From the NCBI GenBank assembly GCA_021234155.1, contig JAJEKV010000040.1, forward strand, positions 13,160,719-13,224,718: a stretch of DNA of 64,000 nt. Reading direction: 5' to 3'. Shown here piece after piece: positions 22,926 through 34,218 of this stretch. Position 1 is the stretch's first letter. The number at the start of each line of letters is the position of its first letter. Below the pieces are notes generated by a model, which saw nothing but the letters and a program-made list of their open reading frames with translations, was not told where the DNA came from and ran no database searches. Origin of the DNA: Isoetes taiwanensis (Eukaryota > Streptophyta > Lycopodiopsida > Isoetales > Isoetaceae). Both the position numbers and the translations under genes were made by a program.

Positions 22926-25433
22926 TGTAACGATCCTGGCCACTTGATGGGCCAGTATACGTACTCATGTGCATATATGCATGCTTGACATGCATGCAAG
23001 ACAGAACATGCATGCAAGATGGAACATGCATGCAAGATAGAACATGCATGCAGCATGGAGAGCATATAAGCAAGAGTTTCTTGGAGAGCTTAGTGGGGAT
23101 TGGAGACGTGAAGGTTTTTGCAAGAGAAGGCAACCTGGAGCATGAAGGCAAAGAAGGATTGCACTGGGAGGATTGGCGGATCGTGAGGATGCTAGAGCTT
23201 GGGAACGGCATCAAATATTCTTCTATCAGGTGGGGATTGTACTGATTCTTGAGGTGACATATGCTGCAACTAGGCATGATTATAATATGATTTGTGATGA
23301 GAGGATGTGGTGCCTATGTACCGATGTGGAATCATGGACATAAAGAAGTGATTTTCTGCTGTAAGTGCTATGCAAAAGGGAATTCTGCGCCAGCATATAA
23401 GAAATTGAATCTGGCCCATGAGATGCAGGTCAAATCATGCCAGAAATGCATGAGAAGGGGCCAAAATTGATGCTAAAGGGCCGTTTTTGAATCATAGAGG
23501 TCGGATTTGGAAGTGGAAGGAGAAAATTCAGATTTATGAGTGGAGACAAAAGTATGCCTGGCAAATTTTCCAGCCCAGAAAATCATCCTGAAACTGCCGT
23601 GGAACCGCCTAGACTTCTCTGGAACACAGAGGCAGGACCAAATCAGAATTCTTTGGGCTCCAAAAAGCCCCAAATCAATTGCTGGAAGGATGGGTTGAGC
23701 TGGTTAGGTGTCGACTCCATATGCTGGTCGTGTTCACAGTTTTGTCTTTTCTTTTATTGTTTTGTTTGGTTTAATTGAGTTATTGCTTAGGTAATACTTA
23801 TTGGCATGTGAAAATATGAAGCTAAGCAATCATTGGATGTAATTGGATTGCACTCTTGCTTAAGGAAAAGGAAGGAATTAACCAAAGAGGAGGTCCAGGA
23901 ATGAGGAGCTGGGCTGCATAATCCAGTAGTAAGAACATGCATTGTTTCTAATGGTTGAATTTGCATTAATTACGAACTTATGGAATATACGGTTAATAAC
24001 TAAGGCTAATTAGTAAATTGTTCCTTTGGAAGTGAAGCTCTCACTAAAGGTCAGTTGGCAAGGCTTACAAGCAGTTGCAGTCGTAAGAGCGTATAGATTT
24101 TTAAGTCGGAAGTGCGGGATTTGGGGTTTCCACAGATGCATTAATAAATCTCTTAGCTAAGGAAAGTGGGTTTTTAATTAAAATATTAAAAACCTTAGCT
24201 AACAGTTCTTAAAGATAAATTAAAGTATGGAACCTTAGAGATCAAATGAAGTTGGGCCAAGGGGGCAATGTGAGGCATATGGAAGCATCTATATGAGGCT
24301 ATGGCATGGAACATTGTAAGTCTAAGTGTATAACTGTAACTTTCTAAGTGTTGAACTATATTTTATCCTCATGGGAGAATGGTTTTGGGGTAAGTTGTGC
24401 AGTATAAACTGATACTGTCTTTTCTTGTTCAGTGAAATACATATGTGTGGGAGCGACATCAATGACAATTAGGCTTGTGAGAGTACTTCAACTTGGGCAG
24501 GTTGTATGGGCAACATCAACAGCAGTATAATCCAGGCCCACATATAGTAAATATTCTAATGAACACCACATGTCATGGTCTTTGCATTGTCTCACTGTTG
24601 TCTTGGTATTTTGTTATGTACTTGGATCCTCCGGGGTCGGACTTCCAGGTTCAGTGGCCTGGGTTGTTCCGGCATGACTCATGTTCTATGTTCTTTGTAT
24701 ATGTGCTCTGTGACACCGGGCGTTAGTTCTCCTGGCCGAGATTGCTACGTCAACTCTTGGGAACTCCCATGGTAAGAGGTCCTCCGGTGCGGGCGTGTGG
24801 TTTGAGGGTATCGCATCTGAGGTTCACCCCACCACCCCTTCTGGGGCTTGGAATGTAAGGTGGTGGGCAACATCTTTGAAACGGGGCACTGATATAAATT
24901 TTGGCTGAGCTACCCATTGTCCCGAAGTTTGTTTATGATAATTTGGTACTCTGGTTATGTTCTTTGCTATTGATGTCTATGTTGTTTTCTTTGTTGTCAT
25001 TGTCTAACATTGCACCATAGGTTCTTGTGTCTTTGAGTTGTTTCTGTTTGTTATCCAAGATTGCAAGATGTTCTATGCATGCAGAGGCAGCTATGGGATC
25101 CCCATTTAGTCATGAGGACTAACCCCTTGAGTGCATTGTGCAGTGGATCAGCAAGCAATAGTCAAGCTAGCGGCAGTAGCGTAGTCGGGGATCGTGGTTG
25201 AGTTCCAGAGGAGAAGCTCTTGTGTTAAATTGCTCAACTAGATCTTGTGAATGAATTGATGATAGTATCTTCTCTGAATATTATTGTATTTGATAATGGA
25301 TATACTATGGTTGATCTTTGATTATTATGAGTAAGAAGATTCAATTCTTCACCAATACATTCAACCTAGAATTAGTGCAAGTTTAGACAAGATCCCGAGT
25401 TGCCATGAGGGTCAACTCGGCAGTCTCGTCACA
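22926..25433 (+). repeat. 3' LTR
   Basis: 2,508 bp, colinear with the 5' LTR and lacking the hAT insertion. A segment around 24785-24895 is more diverged from the 5' LTR than the rest and is rich in CG and CTG sites, resembling the pattern described for the duplicated MULEs. Confidence 0.93.
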
Positions 25434-25438
25434 ATCAG

Positions 25439-26275
25439 GCTCACAAAGAGGTTTCAATATATTGGATATCCGTCAACAAATGTGTATAACTTTAGTTATT
25501 CGATACGTTTTTCTTCCCAATCCTTGAAGCTTTGCTCAATTCTTGGGCCCATCCTTTTAAATAAGCCAATGAATGATTCATGCAACTTCAACTACAACTA
25601 TAAAGGATAGATGCAATTTTAGATGCCACTAGATACACTTATAACTATACCTTTGCTCTACCATACATTCATACATTGTCGGGGTAATATCCTAAAGAAT
25701 GCCTAGCAATTTTTCAAGCCTAACGCACATTATCCCAAGTAAATTGCATTCCTCTTTAAATTGCCGCTAAAGCCCAGCTATCATTGTGCTCATCATTTCC
25801 CTTCATATATAGCAATTAGCACCATCCATGAAACAATACGAATATTACTCCCATACTTATAAATACTAGCTTTTAAACTGACAAAGACACTAGCTCCAAC
25901 AAGATTGCTATCCAACACAATTTCGTTCAAATCAATGTCATGTTGTGACTCCTTTCCTTCTATGTAAAAATGCCACTACACAATATCCCAACATAAGATA
26001 TTATTCCTAAACCCAACACTTATTGCAAATCATTTAGAAATAGGAAAGCGTTTCCTATGCTTCCATATTACCAAGCTCTAAACTCATAATTTGAGAGATG
26101 TCTTTCTAATCAATGTTCTAGCACACTCTTCAAGCAAAATAAAAAGAGTTTTGCAGTCTTTTCTAACAACAAAACCCCTTCTCCACTTATTGCAAATCAC
26201 TTAAAACATATTACCAAGTTTCAAATCGCTAAATTTGTATATGCCTCAAAGCCCAACAATCTCAGACATATGTTA
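25439..26275. other. No recognised gene or element
   Basis: AT-rich sequence with no open frame worth reporting and no clear repeats. It continues the target DNA into which the LTR element inserted. Confidence 0.45.
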
Positions 26276-26539
26276 TCTACTATATTAATTTGCTTTGACA
26301 TCCTCCTTATTACTATTTTGGAAATACCTTTCAAAGGGTATTTGTACGTGGCCCAGCATAATATAGTCAGGTATAGTCAGGTTTAGGTCCAAATACCACA
26401 TACACAAAATTTATTTATTCAATTCTATATGAATGAATTACCCTTGCCCCCTCCAAACGACATTAATTGTTCTAGCTAACCAAGAAACAACCATCTCTTC
26501 AACTTTGAAAAGCCCGGCAACGCCGGGCACCATAACTAG
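26276..26539 (+). mobile_element. Short non-autonomous Helitron (264 bp)
   Basis: The left end is TCTACTATATTAATTTGC preceded by A, a typical plant Helitron 5' terminus. The right end has a GC-rich hairpin (GCCCGGC, loop AAC, GCCGGGC at 26512-26528), then 7 bases and CTAG, followed by T. Insertion between A and T with no target duplication fits Helitron behaviour. The interior has no RepHel protein. Confidence 0.85.
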
Positions 26540-26759
26540 TCATAATAAAGAACATAATGGTTATGCCATAAGCTTGTATTTTATTAAAAATAGTGGCATT
26601 CAGAATATCATAATAGAGAACATATAAATCTTTTGATAGTAACAAGCTAAAATACAAAGTAAGCAACATCACTCTCAAGAATTTGGAAAAATAGAAACCA
26701 TAAAATCACACTTTCGTGCCACCGGAGGGCAACCCCCCGTGCGCAGCACCTTGTTATTT
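26540..26759. other. Flank between Helitron and LINE fragment
   Basis: AT-rich, no gene. The last bases (CTTGTTATTTTTTTAAG) may be the short A-rich tail of the minus-strand LINE fragment. Confidence 0.4.
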
Positions 26760-27430
26760 TTTTAAGAACGACAAACTTTATTGAAACTCCAAGCCAAAAG
26801 CAAAATACACATGCAGAGGCGAGATAAAATCTCAGAGGATAATTATGATCCACTAAGTAGAACGACCAGCCTATGCATAAGACAACACACTCAAATAGGA
26901 CTCAAATATCAGCTGTCGCTTGGCAGGAGCAAGCGAAGAGCAATGGTAGGCCTTAGCGATTCTAGCTTGTGCGTCCTGGAGGACAACTGCAGGAGAAATA
27001 TCCAAACCCTGAAAGATATACAGTCTTCTCGCTTCCAGATGGACCACAACAACCATCCTGATGCTAAATGAAATGCTTGGCTCCGCAACTTATTCCAAGT
27101 ATCCAGATAAATAGCCAAAAGCACTTGCTGACGTGTCAATGTCACGTGAAAAAGAGAAAACAATCAAGACCAAATAGGCGGGAGATGATCACGTAAAAAG
27201 AAACAATGCTCAATGGTCTCGTCCCTTTGTTTGCAAAGTGGGCAGAGTGATGACACTCAAGGATCAAATCTGTGGACAAGCACATTCACACGAGGGCATC
27301 TGTGAAGAATCTGCTACCAAAGCACAACCACCTTAGGATGGAGTAGTTTATCCCAAGCCCAAGTCCACATACGTCTCCAACTAGGAGGTGAGAGCTGAAG
27401 GGACCACCTAGTGGATGGCGGAAGGATATC
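26760..27430 (-). mobile_element. L1-type LINE 3' fragment with zf-RVT domain, decayed
   Basis: Minus-strand translation gives a zf-RVT (zinc-binding in reverse transcriptase) pattern: WAWDKLLHPKVVVLW, ILHRCPRVNVL, CPLCKQRDETIEHCFF. Downstream (26909-27163) comes the usual trailing SGWLLWSIWKREDCISF. It includes frame changes and at least one stop, and lacks the reverse transcriptase proper, so it is a 5'-truncated, inactive copy. This family differs from the YADD LINEs at 39-42 kb. Confidence 0.75.
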
Positions 27431-28118
27431 ACCATTGACAAGCAGCCTATATATAGAGTTCACATCGTAGGACAAGTTGATTGCCTCTTGAAATTATTTT
27501 GAGCTGCATTTTCTTATCAAATTCAAGTAAAGCTTCCAAGCATGTTACAGATCATGAAACGGAGTTATTTTTGAAGAAGCTTATTATGTCACCCTAATAG
27601 CCTCCATTTAGTGAGATGAATAGCATCTTGGTGATTTTCAGAGGAGGCATAAGTAGCCAAAATTATTTATTATGAAACACAAGCTATTTACAGACAAAGT
27701 GCTTAATTGATGTTGTCAAGGACTACAAGATGAATATTGTTAAATGGTATATGTGATTAACAATGAGATGTTGAGAAGAAGAGTAGTTTCCTGCAGATTG
27801 GTTTCAAGCTCGTAATTTCATTTGTTACAATGCATGTATGCTTTCCATTCAACTCAGGAAGTGTGGTGCTCCAATGGAAAAATGGAAGTCTAGATGGGTT
27901 TGATTCCTGGGGATAGAGATTATATACGATTAACTCGTTGATTGTGTAGGAAAAATTATTATAATCATGATAGCTAGCAAGGGGAGGAAGAATGATTATG
28001 GTAATAAGTTGGCATTATTATATAGTCGGTCATGAAGGTTTAATTCTATAATCGATTGGATACTCTATTATTTTGGAACGACCCATGAGAACATGGGTTA
28101 AATTTTAGAAGGAGAGAA
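27431..28118 (+). other. Probable end of an LTR element interior, including purine tract
   Basis: No open frame supports a gene. The last ~45 bases (AACGACCCATGAGAACATGG, then a purine-rich TTTTAGAAGGAGAGAA) match the end of the interior of the LTR element at 22653-22925 and abut an LTR-like start at 28119, so this is probably the tail of a related element's interior. Confidence 0.5.
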
Positions 28119-29979
28119 TATAACGAGCTTGGCCCGTTAGCAGGCATGTAATTTACATTTACCTATTGATGATTATTGAGAATATTTCAATTAGTCATTA
28201 CATGAGTACATACTATGTATGAGAAGTTTATACAAAATTCATGTGATAAAAGCAAAGGGCATCAATTTCTATGAGGGTTTCTGGAAGGAGGCAGAAGGGG
28301 CAATTTCTGGGCAGTTTTGCTGACCGAATTTTGGAGTATTATATCTCAGCAACTTGACATCTAATTCAGGTAAATTTTACTTTGCTGGAAAGATTTTTAA
28401 ATCAGCTTTTGAGATTGGGCCTGATAAGGCAAAATTCATTCGTATGAGGGAGATATGGCAGAAAGAGTAAAGTTGTATCAGAATGTATAGCTTGCTTCCT
28501 GGAGCTAGGAACTGAAAGGAGGGGATATTTTGAGAAGAAAACAGCCAAAACGAGTCAAAGTCATTGTTGAAGTGGTTTTCAGGTGGGCGGTTTGCTGCTT
28601 ACACCATGGGATGCTTAGATTGCTTAGATTGTTCTTGTTGTTGAAGAAAGAAATATGAGTGATTTTGAATGTAATAATGTGAGATTGAATGTCTTTTGCC
28701 ATGGTGGAATATAAGAGGAAGTAAAAACTAAGCTAAAATTATTGTAAGAAGTCTGCGAAGAGTCTTTGGAATTGTAGATAGTAGGGCAGATCTTGTATGG
28801 AGTAAACGATCCTGACAACAACAATATAGAGATTGTTCTGCTTGGGAGAAGCCAGAACTCAATTGGAACCTTGGAGATCATGTAGCTTATAGGGGCTACA
28901 TGGAGGTTCTAGCAAGGGCATGAAGGGCACCATCAGCTCCATGAGACAAGATGCTAATTTAGAAGACAGATAGAAAATGGATATGTACATTTGGTGATTA
29001 GATTGAAGTTAAGATGTTAAACTAAACTATGATATGGAATGCACTGCTAAGAAATAACTGTGGAACTAAGATGGGACATATTAATATCCCAATTGGATAG
29101 TAAGAGGATGTATGCCACATCGGCCTAGAGAAGCTTATTGGGGCTTCTGGAGTCCCTCCTTATGGAGGGAGTGATCCTTGTACCTTATATTGATGTAAAT
29201 TGTAGGGATATCATGGTTGCTTGGGAATACAATATTATGCCATGCTAGAATAAGCTTTTCCTATGGGGAGGAAAATGCTAGACCTTCTTTATGTTCCTGT
29301 ATAATGTATCTAGATAAGCTACATGTTTGGATGCCATGGTTATCTGTCAAGGTTGCATTATGTTAGCATGTACTTGTTGCATATTTAACATCATATTGTA
29401 GTAGAACATAAATGTGATCTGTTATCTACGATATCATTGCAAGTGTTAGCATTATTCCTGGTAAATGCATAGGAAATGCATGTGAATTATGACTCTTGAT
29501 TTTTGGATCATACAATGATAAATATGGTTTAAACTCTGACATGTGGGGCATGTGCTAACTTCTTGGCTGACACATGAGTGCATAATCTCCGGGGCCGGAT
29601 TCCATTTGCAGTGGTTTGGATTCGCAATTGTTTCTTATTCTTGACACCGGGCGTTGTCTCACCCTAGCAAAGGTGCTTTGTCGCGCTACATGGCTTGGAA
29701 GTGCTCCCCTAGTGTTGGACGCAGGCTAGGAGGGTGTGTACACATGAGGCTTACCCCGCCGTTTATATCATAAGTGCTACAGTGATGCACATAGTCATAT
29801 TATTAGAGCTTATAAGTGTTCTTCCTTACATGATGATGTCAAGAGTACCAATTGTGCTCTTGGTACTCTTTGTATGTGGTGGGTGGTTTTGCTCTAGTGG
29901 ATTGGGTTTTGAGCCCCCCAGTACTCTTTGTAGTCTTTTGAGTAGCCTTTTAAATTTATGTATGTGGTGGGTGGTTGTG
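28119..29979 (+). mobile_element. LTR (probably 3') of a family related to 19742-25433; broken, split by a MULE
   Basis: It starts TATAACGAGCTTGGCC right after the purine tract, the counterpart of TGTAACGATCCTGGCC. It shares several blocks with the LTRs of the whole element: CTCCGGGG.CGGA, GACACCGGGCGTT, and ACATGAGGCTTACCCC. Near its right end an 88-bp tandem unit (TGTATGTGGTGGGTGG at 29871 and 29959) is interrupted by the MULE at 29989; LTR-like sequence resumes at 37770 (ACTCTTT..TTTTGAGTA). No matching 5' LTR lies in the window, so the element is incomplete. Its age is not measurable here. Confidence 0.65.
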
Positions 29980-29988
29980 CTCTAGGAC

Positions 29989-30666
29989 GGCTCAGGATAC
30001 TTTTACCATTGATTCGGTGATCCCGGAGATAAATTTACCGGCCTCCGGGATCCCGGGTCTCTCTCGACGGGGTCCGTTGGGGAGACCCCGTTCTGAGGTA
30101 CGACAGATGCCACGTCGTCCCAGACCATCCCCGCCGTCCAAACCCCGTGCAATCGCGGCCGTCCGCGCCTCAGAGATCCCCGCCTCCGGGATCATCCACG
30201 CGATCCCATCCTCCGGGATCCCCACGGTCATTGGGCCGTTAGCGGCCGGGCGATATCCGCCGAGGTGATCCCGGCCCGGGATCCCGGCACCCGGGGCCGG
30301 ATCCTCCTGGAAAGGGATCACCCGATCCGTAGGCGATAACGGCGGACTCTATCCGCCGAAGTTGATCCCCCACCTCCGGGATCCCGGGCACCCTGACGCT
30401 GATCCCCTCCTCCGGGATCACCGTGCCGTGGGCTGATAACGGCGGGCGCTATCGCCGCGGGTGATCCCTCCTCGGGATCACCGAGCCGTGGCTGATAACG
30501 GCGGACGCTATCCGCCGAGGTGATCCCCTCCGGGATCTCGGGCACCGGGACGCGGATCCCCTCCTCCGGATCACCCCTCCCATGGCTGATACTTGGGCTA
30601 ACGCTATCCGCCGTGGTGATCCCTCTCCTCGGGATCCCGATATGGTGATGTGGATCCCGTGACTTG
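29989..30666 (+). repeat. MULE A left terminal inverted repeat
   Basis: About 680 bp, pairing with 37058-37760. After ~50 bp of unique end sequence it consists of tandem ~90-99-bp modules, each with a GATCCC..GGGATC box and a GGCGGA..TCCGCC hairpin (as GATAACGGCGGACGCTATCC). Further diverged GATCCC boxes run on to about 30910 without a match on the right side. Confidence 0.9.
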
Positions 30667-31383
30667 GATCCGTGCTTTCTGGGCCGTGGCTTTACTGGCT
30701 TTATCCGGGGTGATCCCCCCTCGGGATCACCCGTCCGGGTGAGTGGATCCCGTCCTCCGGGATCATCCGTCCGTGGCCGAGGTAGAGAGCGCCGACGTGG
30801 ATGTCGCCGACGTGGAGGCGGGAGTTATTCTCCGCCGTTAGATGCACTCCGAGCTGGTTTGCTGTCAGCCATTAGATCCGGTGATTTATACCGTCCTCCG
30901 GGATCCCAGAAGCAGCAGCACCTTTAATTTTATAATTAAATTCGGACAGGCGATTAATGATGCGTACGTGGCCAATCCCCGTCCACCACATAGCGCCTGG
31001 GGATACCGGAGGACGGTAAAGCACTCCGTCGATGTCGAAGAGTCCAAGTCGGGCGAGAACTCGCGCGGTGGCGCTCGGATTCCCTCGGTACGGTGGTTTT
31101 TTTGTCGGGCGACGGCACCATTAGCGCCGGCGAACTTCGTTTACCCCCCGTATTATTAACGGTTACGGAGGTAAAATCGACCCTTTCACTCTGTTTTATC
31201 AAGTTTTTACTATTTCCTACTATTTTTACTAAATCTTCGCGTGGCTTGCGGATGGGCCGAATCCTTAACCACGGAAGTCAGCCTTTCAACACCAGTTTTG
31301 GCGAGAATCTTTGTCTTGACTTCGGCCGCTTCATATGCAGTCAGATTAGGAGATCCTAGCGACTTGGCGGAATCGGATCCGAG

Positions 31384-33621
31384 ATGGAGTCCCCGGCGCC
31401 AGGGGCAACAAAAATTGGATGAAGGGGAGGAAAAATCGGCGTGGGGGAAGAATACTGAGGAGGAGGTGAAAGAACGCGAGTTTCGTGGGGACGCCAGCCG
31501 CCGGGCGATTTGAATGAGGATGGGGGCCAAGAAAGGAGGGTCAGGTCATAGACGAGCGATTATAGTTACGAGAACCAAGAGGCCCCCGATTCTGATTCAC
31601 GATCAGGTGGCAAAGAGATGGAAGTGCTTAGTTGATGATCGCACAAAACTTACTCGGGGAAGGTTGAGCTCGAAAATCACAGTTTCGAAAGTGCATGCCT
31701 TGCTTGATAGGTGGCGGTTTCGATCGCCGAGGGGAAGGATCCCAAATCAATTCATTTGCCCAATGCAGAGCCCGCCAAGGCGAATGCCAATCGGAAGAAG
31801 AGGAGTTATGCAAAGATTTACGTGGGCGAAGCATGGATCCGACTATAAATATGCCCACAACCTCACCGAAAATTGCGAGAGGGCGGAGAAATCTTTGGAG
31901 TGGTGGCCGATGAGCAAATTGAAATGGGTCTTCTCGATAAGAGCCAAAGAGAAGCCTTCATTAATTTAAAGGTCCGAGGAGGAAGAAAGCAAGTGAATTG
32001 GAAAGCCAACAATTGCGGTCGAGGAGATAAAGGCACGGATCGCAGTGAGCACCAAAAATTTAATCTCTGATGATGAGCTTTGGCCTCCACTAACCAAAGA
32101 GCAGGAGCAAAGCCAATTGGACGCTGATGATGTGAGCGAGGAGGTGGCTGCAGCAGCAGGTAAGTATTCGTCCCCTTTGCCTAAACCTGCCCCTTTGCCT
32201 AAACCTGTGTTGCCAAAGCCAGGCCCAAAAAATTCTCGGAGGCATCATGCTGACCCAAAACCCCCAAAACCTCCTCCTAAATCCACTGAATTCATGGCCC
32301 CTAACCGGATCCTGCTGGAAACCGAGCTCGAAGATAATATTCCCAAGCCCAGCAAGATTATGCTGTATCATTTGTACTCTGTCGATCCACATTTTCTAGA
32401 TTCTGTTTTGGACTACCAAAGAGGTGTTGATGCCGATCGATGGCAGTGCCCCTTCACATTAAATTTCCCTGTGGTGGTTGAGAGCCCCTTCATCAAGGTC
32501 GGCAGCAAGTCAGCAAATGTCGAGTTTTACATTCAAGAAGCTGAGGCCCTAAAATTTATGACAATCCCTTCTGGCCTCGGGGATCTGGAGAGCGATGTGG
32601 ACTCGGATTGCATTGGTTCTTATCTCCTGTAAGTTTTTAAGTTCTTAAGTTTCTTCAATTTCAGTTTTTCATTGCACTCAATTGCTCAATTGGTTGTACA
32701 GGGTAATTCTGCACTCAATTCCTATCCAGAAAAGGTGTCATCATGTCTTCTTGCATCCTACTGCATTCGGGCTGTTCTTGAGTGGAAGCAAGGCGGGTTG
32801 GCGAGGGGCTTATGAGCGGTTGCCAAGCTCATCCCCGACAACCCGTTTGGTAGGGCGCGGTGGAAGATCAGACATTACAATTCTATTATATTCTGTCAAT
32901 CTTTGGGTAAACTCTGATCACTTGATTATTTAAGTTTTAAATCTATTTTAATTGCCTTTCAATTTGCTATTTCTTAGTGGCCATTGGAGCCTTTTTTCAT
33001 CTTGGTGACCGATGGCTGGCGTGTGCTTCGGCTTGGAAAGCCCTGCCCTTGCATTACGCACCTTGATTCATATGCTCCCTTGCATGCATCTACCAGAGAA
33101 TTTGTGACTTTGTAAGTATTCCTCTCTATCTCGAAATATTTAATCTTTTGCATTATGATTGAAGCTAATTTCTTCTTCATACTTGCATTCCTCCTGAGGC
33201 GTGTTTAAGAGGTGGAGGCATGAGGAAAGTGCATTGCATAATGCACCCTGCATTCCATTAGAAACTCCCCAACAGCACAATAATTCGGACTGTGGTGTGT
33301 ATGTCATAAATTATGTGAAGAAATTTGTTAAAGACATCAGTGGCAAGGAGGATAATGTGAGTCTTTGAGTTTATGTTTGTTGTTTCTTTTTTTTTTGTGT
33401 GCAAATTTTCGGTTCATGGCTAAATTCATGTTTTAATGCAGATTCTGATTAACCGTGATTGGTTCAAAAAAGAAGACATAGATTGCATGAGGTCAGGCTT
33501 CAAGATAATGCTCCAGAAACTACACGATTGCTTGGCTGCAGGGAAGTCCACCTTTTACTTACCCCAGGGTGACACGGGTGATAGCAGGATCCAGACCCGC
33601 TTGCTGGTACATGGTCCTTGA
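31384..33621 (+). CDS. MULE-borne Ulp1-like (C48) cysteine peptidase gene, copy A; frames disturbed
   Basis: The 3' half has clear exons with introns 32629-32701, 32907-32977, 33112-33198 and 33357-33441, and the stop is at 33619. C48 landmarks appear in order: His in GHWSLF (codon 32982), Asp in LDSYAPL (codon 33065), and the catalytic Cys in QQHNNSDCGVYVINYV (codon 33291) with the preceding Gln. The family normally cleaves SUMO-like tags; MULE-captured Ulp1 genes are known in plants. The N-terminal part (from about 31384) includes ISDDELWPPLTKE and a Pro/Lys-rich linker around 32180-32290. Some frames are broken in copy A but open in copy B and vice versa, so whether it is intact is unclear. 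The start is approximate. Confidence 0.75.
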
Positions 33622-34020
33622 CATTCTGGTAAAGATCTAAAAATTTGTGAATGTGAATATCTCAAAAAACTTTGAATGTGAATATTTTCTTGAATGTGAA
33701 TATCTGGAACACTTGAATGTAATTCTCTTGAATGTGAATATCTTCTTCAAGACTTCAATGTCAAAACTGGAACATTTGAATGTAATTTTGGCTTTTGAGT
33801 TAGTGTAATTTTATTGTTTTATGATGGTGCAATGGCTCAATGCACCAAAGATTAATGCTTCAAAGCTTCCACCATAGTTTCAACATCAAAGTTTATTATT
33901 GCCACTGTTCCAAGACATATTCCAATGGTTAATAATATATTCATAATTTCAATGGTTAATATAGTCATAATTTCAATGGTCGGCCTATGATAACTAATAT
34001 ATTAACATGTTCAATCTTTG
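33622..34020. other. AT-rich spacer downstream of the Ulp1-like gene
   Basis: Contains a short degenerate repeat of GAATGTGAATATCT and CTTGAATGT. It is essentially identical to 53160-53527 in copy B. No gene. Confidence 0.6.
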
Positions 34021-34218
34021 TGATCTGAGGGCGGGATCAACAATGGCGGGACGGGGATCGGGAGGGCGGGATCTATTTTTAAGGGTGTGTGATCCGGGAG
34101 GGCGGGATCACCAAGCGGCGGGACGGGATCCGGGAGGAGGGATCACCAAGTAGGCGGGACGGGATCTGGAGGAGGGGATCCCGTTTTTGTTAGTGTGTGA
34201 TCCCGGAGGACGGGATCA
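34021..34218. repeat. Internal minisatellite sharing the MULE terminal-repeat motif
   Basis: Four to five units of ~50 bp around GATCCCGGAGGACGGGATCA and CACCAAG(C/T)AGGCGGACG, separating the two convergent MULE genes. The GATCCCGGAGGA..GGGATC core is the same as in the terminal repeats. Copy B (53528-53737) is cleaner. The transposase frame runs into its right edge. Confidence 0.85.

Larger units (their letters stand above)
19742..25433 (+). mobile_element. Non-autonomous LTR retrotransposon with very long LTRs, structurally whole
   Basis: The 5' LTR is 19742-22652 and the 3' LTR 22926-25433; both run TGTAACGATCC to CTCGTCACA (TG..CA). The 5-bp duplication ATCAG flanks the element (19737-19741 and 25434-25438). 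The 273-bp interior starts with a primer-binding site close to the initiator tRNA-Met type (TGGCATCAGAGCC, from 22655) and ends in a purine tract (TTTTAGAAGGAGAGA). No gag or pol is present, so the element depended on a partner. By eye the LTRs differ at a few percent outside a hAT insertion in the 5' LTR, which suggests a fairly young insertion (a few million years at most under usual plant rates). The family is related to the LTR at 28119. Confidence 0.93.
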
